Positions 1-5,231 of a stretch of 7,683 nt of DNA are shown piece after piece. Within the stretch, counting starts at the first letter, position 1, and each line of letters opens with the position of its first letter. Location: NCBI GenBank assembly GCA_029960865.1, contig JASBVX010000062.1:1-7683 (forward strand). Direction: 5' to 3'. A program made the translations under genes and the position numbers. The notes below the pieces were generated by a model, which was given only the letters and a program-made list of their open reading frames with translations, did not search any database and had not been told where the DNA came from. The stretch comes from Bacillota bacterium. GTDB lineage: Bacteria; Bacillota; Sulfobacillia; RBS10-35.

Positions 1-292
1 CCACCGCCTCCATGTCCTCCTGGAAGACGTCGGGTTTCACATCCCGGTAGACCACCGGCACGGAGGCATCCCCCCGGTAGAGGATGAAGCGCAACTCAGG
101 CCCAGCCGGGTTCCACTGAATGGAACCCGGCTGGATCTCCCCTTGCACACGAGCGAAATGGTCCTTTTCTGCCGGTGGGAGAATCGCCCATTCCTCCACC
201 GTGTAATAGCGGGTGGCGGCTTCGGTGAAGGCCGAATAGGCCAGGACCACCACAGCAGCCAGGAAAAGCATCAGGGCCAAGGCCCTTTTCAC
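1..292 (-). CDS. ccmE: Cytochrome c maturation heme chaperone CcmE (partial, C-terminus outside window)
   Basis: CcmE is a membrane-anchored periplasmic heme chaperone of System I that takes heme from CcmABCD and passes it to the CcmF/H ligase. The frame begins at GTG (292-290), which overlaps the cytochrome b stop as GTGA, and stays open for 97 codons to the window edge. Residues 1-20 form a membrane anchor (MKRALALMLFLAAVVVLAYS). A typical CcmE beta-barrel follows: a YYTVEEW segment near residue 29, VQGEIQPGSIQWNP at about 48-61, then LRFILYRGDASVPVVYRDVKPDVF. The PGS-I-W and VPVVY-G/D-x-x-PD-F patterns are characteristic of the family. The heme-binding histidine near the C-terminus lies outside the window and cannot be checked. 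The gene holds a perfect 14-bp inverted repeat at 102-134. Its position directly after a cytochrome b-c fusion, and separated from ccmABCD by two genes, is unusual. The family call is firm; the shoulder of uncertainty is only the missing end. Confidence 0.9.
   Translation of the reverse strand, partial: MKRALALMLFLAAVVVLAYSAFTEAATRYYTVEEWAILPPAEKDHFARVQGEIQPGSIQWNPAGPELRFILYRGDASVPVVYRDVKPDVFQEDMEAV
102..134. repeat. Perfect 14-bp inverted repeat with 5-nt loop, inside ccmE
   Basis: The arms CCAGCCGGGTTCCA (102-115) and TGGAACCCGGCTGG (121-134) are exact reverse complements separated by CTGAA. In the ccmE mRNA this would form a very stable GC-rich hairpin across the codons for the conserved PGSIQWNPAG stretch. 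No U-tract follows on either strand, so it does not look like an intrinsic terminator. It may be coincidence imposed by the protein sequence, or an mRNA structure. Confidence 0.75.
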
Positions 293-1728
293 TTAGACGC
301 ACCATCCTTGATCCAGTTTTCGATGGTCTGGCGGGCCGTGGCCGGGATGGGCTGACCCCCCAGCGGCATGGGGGGCACGTTGTACTGGTTGGCTTCGCCG
401 TTGATCACCAGCCAAAGGAGGCTTTCCTCGGGCTTTCCCGGCACGATGACGGCGCCATTTTGGCCGCCCTTCATGGTGGATTCATAGCTGGCCAGGCTCA
501 GGCCCCCGGAGGTGGTGGAGATATGGCACGAGGCGCAATACGCTTGAAAGATCTTGGAGACATCGCTCCACTTGGCCTGGGTCACCACTTCTTCAGTGGG
601 GGGAATCACGGTGGATTTTTGCCCCATGTAGGTAAGGCCCACCAGGAGCACCACCATCGAGGCCATGGCCGAAAGGGCCACCGGCCGCCGGCGCGGCTCA
701 TGGCTAGGGTTCTTATCGAGAAGGGGCACAAGGAAGAGCAAGAGGACGGCCACGGTCGGGATGACCACGATGGCCACCACCTGGGCCCAGTAGTACCCCG
801 GGACGAACTTGAGGAACTGGTAGAGGAACATGAAGTACCAGGGCGGCTTCGGTTCGTAGTGATCCCGGTTCAAAGGATCGGCCGGCGCCTGGATTTCCGG
901 CAGGAAGAAGTAGGCCACCGCCAAGAGGGCCAGCATCGTCACCAGGACTGTCATGACCATGCCGAAGGTCCCATAGGGGTAGAAGGGGACCATCCCCTTG
1001 GGGATGTCCACCGTCCCTCTCACGTGCTTCTTTCGCCATCCGGGGGGCAGCGCCCGATCCGCCTCGGTGACCCCCACCCGGAACACCAGGCCGATGTGGG
1101 CCGCCATCAAAAGCACCAGGGTGATGGGCAAGACCAAGACGTGGATGGAAAAAAAGCGGGAAATGGTGGCCTGTGTCAAGAATTCGCTTCCCCGCAGGAT
1201 CCCCGTCAACCAGTCGCCGACGAGAGGGGCATAGCCCACCATGGCCGTCCCCACCATGGTGGCCCAGTAGGCTTCCTGGTCCCAAGGCAGGAGGTAGCCG
1301 GTGAAGGCGAAGGCCAGGACCGTCACCAGAAGGAGGACCCCCAGCATCCAGTTGAGCTCCCTGGGTTTCTTATAGGCCCCGATATAGAAGACCCGCAGCA
1401 TGTGGAGAAAGACCACCACCACCATGAAGCTGGCGCCCCAGAAGTGGAGGCTGCGGATGAAGTAGCCCCAGGGCTCCGACATGAGGACCTTCATGGCATG
1501 ATAAGCGTAAGGAAGGCCGTCGGAAGTAAGGGCCAGGCTGGGGGCATAGACCGTGGCCAGAAGAATGCCTGTCACGAACTGGCTGATGAACACGAACACG
1601 GCGGCAAAGCCCAGATAGTCCAGATAGCTTTCCCGGCGGGGCACCGGATGGTAGAGGGCTTCCGTCATGTCATCCTTGATGGAGAGCCTTTCATCCAGCC
1701 ACTGGAGCAGACGCTTGGACGCGCTCAA
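289..1728 (-). CDS. petB: Cytochrome b (b6 plus subunit IV type) fused to a C-terminal cytochrome c domain
   Basis: This 479-residue membrane protein is the quinol-oxidising core of a Rieske/cytochrome b complex. Residues 1-215 resemble cytochrome b6, with four helices and b-heme ligands His95/His109 and His196/His211. The 15-residue step in the second pair is the b6f pattern. SRFFSIHV (190-197) is conserved. Residues 245-370 resemble b6f subunit IV, with three helices and the Qo motif as PPWY (295-298) instead of PEWY. A tail of about 95 residues holds CASCH (398-402) and a likely axial Met454 in VPPMPLGG, so it replaces a separate cytochrome c1 or f. Tyr38 occupies the place of the b6f heme ci cysteine, 12 residues before the Q of QFVTG. 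The start is TTG, overlapping the Rieske stop (TTGA), with GGGGGGA about 7 nt upstream. No separate c1 gene is visible. The electron acceptor is unknown. Confidence 0.93.
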   Translation of the reverse strand: MSASKRLLQWLDERLSIKDDMTEALYHPVPRRESYLDYLGFAAVFVFISQFVTGILLATVYAPSLALTSDGLPYAYHAMKVLMSEPWGYFIRSLHFWGASFMVVVVFLHMLRVFYIGAYKKPRELNWMLGVLLLVTVLAFAFTGYLLPWDQEAYWATMVGTAMVGYAPLVGDWLTGILRGSEFLTQATISRFFSIHVLVLPITLVLLMAAHIGLVFRVGVTEADRALPPGWRKKHVRGTVDIPKGMVPFYPYGTFGMVMTVLVTMLALLAVAYFFLPEIQAPADPLNRDHYEPKPPWYFMFLYQFLKFVPGYYWAQVVAIVVIPTVAVLLLFLVPLLDKNPSHEPRRRPVALSAMASMVVLLVGLTYMGQKSTVIPPTEEVVTQAKWSDVSKIFQAYCASCHISTTSGGLSLASYESTMKGGQNGAVIVPGKPEESLLWLVINGEANQYNVPPMPLGGQPIPATARQTIENWIKDGASK

Positions 1729-2246
1729 GAAATAATCCCCCCTACCAGCACCTTGCCGTCCTTTTCCACCACCAGCCGGCGCCTAAGGGGCCGGGGGGCC
1801 GGCGGGTGGGTGACCTGCCCGTGAATGTCGAAGGTGCTCCCGTGGCAGGGGCAGGCAAACTGGTTCCCCACCCAGGTGAAGGGGCACTCCAGGTGAGTGC
1901 AGTGCATATCGTAAGCCACAAGACCCTCGTTCTCCAGGCGGACGATCCACGCCCCCCCTTCAGAGCCCTGGTTGTCGGTCACCTTGAGGACAGGAGGATC
2001 GCCTATTTTGAACTCATCGGAGGTCCCTACTTCCTCCAGGGGCACGTTGCTCTGGGAGGGCGGCCAAAGGAACTTGAGGCCCAACCCTCCGTAGGCGAGG
2101 GCGATCAGCCCGCCGATGGTCCACATGGAGACACTCATGAACTTGCGCCGGGTCACCTCTTGGGGTGTCCAACCCTCCAGCCAATCGGCCAGAGGATTCT
2201 TTTCGTCGCCGCCCGAAGGGGGCGCTGCCGAATGGTCTTTCGCCAT
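1725..2246 (-). CDS. Rieske 2Fe-2S protein of the quinol:cytochrome c oxidoreductase
   Basis: This 173-residue subunit accepts electrons from quinol at the Qo site of the cytochrome b encoded next and hands them to the cytochrome c domain. A charged N-terminus leads to a twin-arginine-like TRRKFM (32-37) and one hydrophobic anchor (about 39-61), typical of Tat-exported Rieske proteins that keep their anchor. Cluster box I is CTHLEC (116-121) and box II is CPCHGSTFD (132-140). The expected ligands are Cys116, His118, Cys132 and His135, with a Cys121-Cys134 disulfide. Ser137 is kept, but Phe139 stands where high-potential Rieske proteins have Tyr, and Glu120 replaces the usual Gly of CTHLGC. 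Both are compatible with a lowered midpoint potential. The ATG start has GGAGGT 7 nt upstream. It follows a 75-bp gap, the largest in the operon, and overlaps cytochrome b by 4 nt. The gene name varies (petA, petC, qcrA) between systems, so none is assigned. Confidence 0.95.
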   Translation of the reverse strand: MAKDHSAAPPSGGDEKNPLADWLEGWTPQEVTRRKFMSVSMWTIGGLIALAYGGLGLKFLWPPSQSNVPLEEVGTSDEFKIGDPPVLKVTDNQGSEGGAWIVRLENEGLVAYDMHCTHLECPFTWVGNQFACPCHGSTFDIHGQVTHPPAPRPLRRRLVVEKDGKVLVGGIIS

Positions 2247-2279
2247 GCACCTTACCTCCGCTTCTAATGCCTATCCGTA

Positions 2280-2309
2280 ACCTTACGAGGAAGGGAAAAG
2301 TCCCGTCAA
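2280..2309 (-). promoter_or_regulatory. Possible internal promoter ahead of the Rieske gene
   Basis: The only sizeable gap in the operon (2247-2321) contains TTGACG (2309-2304) and, after an 18-nt spacer, TAAGGT (2285-2280) on the minus strand. The -35 match to TTGACA is good and the -10 match to TATAAT is weak. It could give the Rieske/cytochrome b genes expression independent of ccmABCD. There is no clear terminator hairpin in the gap, so read-through is also expected. Confidence 0.25.
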
Positions 2310-2321
2310 GGAACGAAAGGC

Positions 2322-2456
2322 CTAACCGTGCCTTTTCCCCTCTTTCTCCAGGCGGGCGATCCGCCTTTCCGCCTCCCCCACCCGCCGGCCCAGGATCAAG
2401 GTATAGCCGAAGATGAGGGTCCAAATCACCAGGTAACCTGCCACCAGATAGGTCAA
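2322..2456 (-). CDS. ccmD: Small CcmD-like cytochrome c maturation protein, 44 residues
   Basis: CcmD is a small single-helix membrane protein that stabilises CcmABC-E and helps release holo-CcmE. This frame starts at TTG (2456-2454), overlapping the ccmC stop as TTGA, with a strong GGAGG 9 nt upstream, and ends at TAG (2324-2322). The product starts MTYLVAGYLVIWTLIFGYTL, a hydrophobic helix of about 20 residues. It continues with LGRRVGEAERRIARLEKEGK, the charged, coiled-coil-like tail typical of CcmD. Sequence conservation in this family is low, so the call rests on size, topology, the tail pattern and the position directly after ccmC. The non-ATG start makes it easy to miss. The 75 nt after its stop hold no further gene. 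Confidence 0.82.
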   Translation of the reverse strand: MTYLVAGYLVIWTLIFGYTLILGRRVGEAERRIARLEKEGKRHG

Positions 2457-3109
2457 AAAGAGTCGCCTCCCCAGTAGAGATGGTGGGTCCGTTCCTCCAG
2501 CCGCCTGACCCGCAGGGCCAACAGGAAAAGGTACCCATAGAGCACCGTAAAGGCCAGGACGCTCACCAGAAGCGCCACCACCATCCTCCCCTCCAGATGG
2601 GCCCCGGCGGGGTGAAAACCTCCCCAGAGACGGGAAGCCAGGTAGACCAAAGGCACGTTGGCAAACCCCACCAGCCCCACCACCGCCGCCACCACCCCGC
2701 GCCGCTGCCGATCTTCGATGGCGGAGCGGATGAGAAGATAAGCCACGAAGATGAACCAGAGGATGAGGGTGGTGGTGAGGCGCGGCTCCCAGCGCCACCA
2801 GACGTTCCACACCGCACGGGCCCAGAACATCCCGGTGATGAGGGTGATGGCGGTGAAAAGGACCCCGATCTCCGCCGAGGCCGCCGCCCACTGGTCGTAC
2901 AAAAAGCGCCTCTGCCAAAGGAAGAGGATGCTGGCCAGAGCCGTGATGCCAAAGGCCAAAAAGGCCACCCACGCACTTCCCACGTGAAAGTAGAGAAAGC
3001 GGACCATCTCCCCCATGACCGCCTCTGGGGGCGCATAGAGAAACGCCAAAAGAAGTGCCGTTCCGACGGTGAGATAAGCCAGCCAGCCCAGACCGCGCAA
3101 CCGTTTCAC
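2453..3109 (-). CDS. ccmC: Cytochrome c maturation protein CcmC (heme handling)
   Basis: CcmC is a six-helix inner-membrane protein that presents heme to CcmE on the periplasmic side. The 218-residue product has the family's tryptophan-rich heme-handling segment as WNVWWRWEPRLT (101-112). The two expected external histidines are His42 in the FHVGSAW stretch and His166 in GGFHPAG. The helices are evenly spread over residues 8-28, 42-66, 82-98, 113-129, 139-158 and 176-199. The length is normal for CcmC. The frame opens with GTG at 3109, overlapping the ccmB stop (GTGA), but the GGAGGA Shine-Dalgarno lies directly against this GTG. A TTG three codons later (3100-3098) sits about 10 nt from it and is a realistic alternative start, giving 215 residues. 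The call is certain; only the start is open. Confidence 0.95.
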   Translation of the reverse strand: MKRLRGLGWLAYLTVGTALLLAFLYAPPEAVMGEMVRFLYFHVGSAWVAFLAFGITALASILFLWQRRFLYDQWAAASAEIGVLFTAITLITGMFWARAVWNVWWRWEPRLTTTLILWFIFVAYLLIRSAIEDRQRRGVVAAVVGLVGFANVPLVYLASRLWGGFHPAGAHLEGRMVVALLVSVLAFTVLYGYLFLLALRVRRLEERTHHLYWGGDSF

Positions 3110-3780
3110 TCCTCCAAGGCCCAGGGGAACGCCCACCCCAAAAGGACCAAGAAAACTATATCGTAACTGAGAAGAAGCTTCAGCCAGACCCCTGCCTCCC
3201 CTAGGTCCCCCGTCAAAGCAGCCCCCGTCAAACGGACGGCCGCCATCACCAGCGGCGCCAAGAGGGGGAGGACCAGGAACGGCAAAAGACCCGCACCCGA
3301 CCGGAGCCCCGAGGTAAACGTGCTGATGAAGACCACCAGGGCAACGAGGCCCAGGCTCCCCAGGGCCAGGGAGAGGATGAGAAGACCCGGAGCCTGGGGC
3401 ATCCCCCAGCGGATCCACACGAGAAAGAGGGGTGTGACCGCCAGCTGGGCCAAAAGAAGGGCCAGCCAGCCGGCGGCCACCTTGGCGTAATAGAGGGCAG
3501 CCGGGGGCAGGGGCAGGATGCGCAGGCCTTCCAGGGCACCCCCGGCCCGCTCTCGGGCCATGGTGCGGTCAAAGCCCTGCAGGGCGGCGAAGATGTAGCT
3601 GAGCCAGAGAAGTCCTGCCGCCACCGGCCGGGGGTCCTTTTCCACAGGATCCACCGCCAGGCTAAAGATGAGGGCCAAAAGAAAGCCGTAGAGGAGGAAA
3701 TGGGCCAAAAGCTCGGGCCTGCGGGCTTGGATGGCTGCCTCCCGCTGGAGGAAAAGGACAAAAGCTCTCCATGGGCTCAC
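3106..3780 (-). CDS. ccmB: Heme exporter/ABC transporter membrane subunit CcmB
   Basis: CcmB is the membrane partner of the CcmA ATPase. The CcmAB complex uses ATP to release holo-CcmE from CcmC/CcmD. The product has 224 residues, the usual CcmB length. It begins with a short cytoplasmic segment, FVLFLQREAAIQARRPE, which corresponds to the conserved N-terminal part of the family. Six hydrophobic segments follow. The cytoplasmic loop FDRTMARERAGGALEGLRILPLP (residues about 69-91) matches the CcmB segment containing D-R-x-x-x-x-E-x-x-x-G-x-L-E. The start is GTG (3780-3778), overlapping the ccmA stop as GTGA, with a GGGAGGG Shine-Dalgarno 7 nt upstream. The stop overlaps the start of ccmC. Tight coupling on both sides fits a stoichiometric CcmABC complex. 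Confidence 0.94.
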   Translation of the reverse strand: MSPWRAFVLFLQREAAIQARRPELLAHFLLYGFLLALIFSLAVDPVEKDPRPVAAGLLWLSYIFAALQGFDRTMARERAGGALEGLRILPLPPAALYYAKVAAGWLALLLAQLAVTPLFLVWIRWGMPQAPGLLILSLALGSLGLVALVVFISTFTSGLRSGAGLLPFLVLPLLAPLVMAAVRLTGAALTGDLGEAGVWLKLLLSYDIVFLVLLGWAFPWALEE

Positions 3781-4418
3781 GGCCGTCCCTCCCGGTGGAG
3801 GATCCCCCCCTCCAGGCGGTAGATCTCATCGGCCGCCAGGTCCGGCGGCGCCTCGTGCTGAACCACGAGGGCGCTCCCTCCCCGGGCCCGGTGCTGATGC
3901 AAAAGAGCAAGGAGGAGGCGCTGTCCGTCCCGGTCCAGGGAGGAAAACGGTTCATCGAGGAGGAGAACCGTAGGCTCGGAAAGGAAAGCCCGGGCCAGGC
4001 CCAGGCGCTTCTTCTGGCCCAGGGAGTAGCGGCGCACGGGAAGATCCCCTTCTCTTTGCAGCCCCACCTGCTGCAGCCACCGGTCCGCCTCCCGCCCGCC
4101 GGAAAGGCCGCAGGCCCTGGCCCAGAACACCAGGTTTTGCTGGCCGGTCAAGTCTTGGTGTAGGAAGGGCTCCGTGCCGGCCAGGCCCACATGGCGGTAG
4201 ACCAAGGACCAGTCCTGGCGGCGGATCCGCTTTCCCTGCCAGAGGACATGGCCCTTATCGGGCATAAGAAGACCCCCCATGATCATCCAGAGGGTCGTCT
4301 TGCCTGCTCCGTTGGGCCCTTGGAGGAGGGTGAGGCGTCCCGGAGAAAGGCCGAGGTGGATGTTTCGCAAGAGGAGCCTTTCCCCGCGGTAACGGCTCAC
4401 CCCATCCAGGGCCAGCAC
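3777..4418 (-). CDS. ccmA: ATP-binding subunit CcmA of the cytochrome c maturation ABC complex
   Basis: This 213-residue cytoplasmic ABC ATPase powers release of holo-CcmE by CcmABCD. All nucleotide-binding motifs are visible: Walker A GPNGAGKTT (34-42), Q-loop region near Gln88, signature YSLGQKKR (131-138), Walker B VLLLDEP (151-157) with catalytic Glu156, D-loop SSLD (159-162) and switch His188. YSxGQ followed by KKR, and the short total length, are typical of CcmA rather than of general ABC exporters, and ccmB and ccmC follow directly. The start is GTG at 4418, two nucleotides after the sucD stop TAG. The Shine-Dalgarno is weak (AGGG about 9 nt upstream), so translation may depend on ribosomes arriving from upstream. 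That would be affected if the sucD frame disruption is real. Confidence 0.95.
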   Translation of the reverse strand: MLALDGVSRYRGERLLLRNIHLGLSPGRLTLLQGPNGAGKTTLWMIMGGLLMPDKGHVLWQGKRIRRQDWSLVYRHVGLAGTEPFLHQDLTGQQNLVFWARACGLSGGREADRWLQQVGLQREGDLPVRRYSLGQKKRLGLARAFLSEPTVLLLDEPFSSLDRDGQRLLLALLHQHRARGGSALVVQHEAPPDLAADEIYRLEGGILHREGRP

Positions 4419-4420
4419 TT

Positions 4421-5231
4421 CTATCGCCCTAAGACCTTGCCCACCAGAGGGGCTACCTCCCAGGGGAGGGAAGCCACCTGCGCCCCCCCGTCGGTAAGCG
4501 CTTTCACTTTGCTCTCAAAGGACCCCCGGCCCCGCTCCACGATGGCTCCGGCGTGGCCCATGCGCCGCCCGGGAGGGGCGCTCTTGCCGGCCAGGTAGGC
4601 CACCACCGGCTTCGTCATCTGTTTGATGTACTCCGCCGCCTCTTCCGCAGGCTTCTGCCGATCTCCCCACAGGACCACCGCTTCCGTTTCGGTCCTGCTC
4701 AAACGCTTCAAGGAGACCCAGTGACGCCTGATCGCCTCCATACCACCGTGGTTGGCCCAGGCCTGCCCCGTCAGGGGAGTTGACGATCGTAGCTCAGGGT
4801 ACCGCTGCGGGCCACCCCACCGGTCCCGGCTGGAACACGTTGTTGGGGGAATCCCCATTTAACCTTGCCAAGGGGCAGATGCCGTAGGTGTTGGGACCGA
4901 TGACCACCGCATTGCGGCTGCGGGCAGGGCGATGATGTCCATGGCATGGGGACGGAACATGCTCGGCGATGATGACCACAGAGGCCGCGAAGATGGCCTC
5001 ATAGGCGGCGTCCTTCACCGGATTTGCGAAGAGCACGGCCACATTATTTGTGCTTTTACCGCCACTTCCACCGTGTCATACACAGGACTCCTTCCACCTG
5101 CTGCCCTTCTTTCCCGGGCTCACCGCCACCCGGGTGCCGTACTGCAGCATCTGCCGGGTATGGAACCGCCCCTGATTCCCCGTGATCCCCTGCACCACAA
5201 CCCGCGTCTTTTCATCCACCAGGATCGCCAT
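4421..5231 (-). pseudogene. sucD: Succinyl-CoA synthetase alpha subunit, broken by many frameshifts
   Basis: The ATG (5231-5229) overlaps the sucC stop as TGATG, and the first frame reads MAILVDEKTRVVVQGITG and on to about residue 42, unmistakably SucD, then stops after 51 codons at 5076. SucD continues in other frames: GQQVEGV (from 5106), VYDTVEVAVKA (5083), VAVLFANPVKDAAYEAIFAA to IIAEHVP (5042-4953), HAMDIIAL (4948), RSRNAVVIGPNTYG (4922), PNNVFQPGPVG (4847), RSGTLSY (4809), IVNS (4787), EAVVL, then AEEAAEYIKQMTKP through RMGHAGAIVERGRG, including the catalytic His (GHAGA), to the TAG at 4421. I count more than a dozen frame changes between about 5115 and 4650. The flanks (start to 5112; 4650 to the stop) are clean. 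The 811-nt span is roughly 60 nt short of a usual sucD. The pieces still look close to consensus with few substitutions, which fits local sequence or assembly error as well as, or better than, slow decay. A single intact protein cannot be made from this sequence as given. Confidence 0.88.

Noticed and set aside
1251..1262. 12-bp palindrome CCACCATGGTGG, with a nearby copy of CCACCATGG, in cytochrome b
   Set aside because: It encodes the repeated MVG of TMVGTAMVG in a conserved loop. Codon repetition explains it better than a binding site.
460..1824. Long open frame on the plus strand opposite cytochrome b (454 residues)
   Set aside because: The product is a string of His, Gly, Arg and Pro with no fold or family resemblance, and lies antisense to a clear cytochrome b gene. 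It follows from GC-rich codon bias.
2247..2321. Terminator or riboswitch in the gap between ccmD and the Rieske gene
   Set aside because: No stem followed by a T-run on the minus strand and no recognisable aptamer pattern. Only a weak promoter candidate and the Rieske Shine-Dalgarno were retained.
2014..2538. Minus-strand frame spanning the ccmD/Rieske junction
   Set aside because: It overlaps three better-supported genes in another frame, and its product has no recognisable motif.
2480..3166. Plus-strand open frame opposite ccmC
   Set aside because: Low-complexity Pro/Gly/His/Arg composition, no start context, and fully antisense to a well-supported gene.
4421..4858. Reading this frame as an independent 145-residue gene
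   Set aside because: Only the part after about 4690 resembles SucD. The first 50 or so residues are out-of-frame translation of broken sucD, so it was folded into the sucD pseudogene entry.
4794..5042. Reading this frame as a separate 82-residue small protein
   Set aside because: It contains VLFANPVKDAAYEAIF and RSRNAVVIGPNTYG, which are internal pieces of SucD separated by further frame changes.
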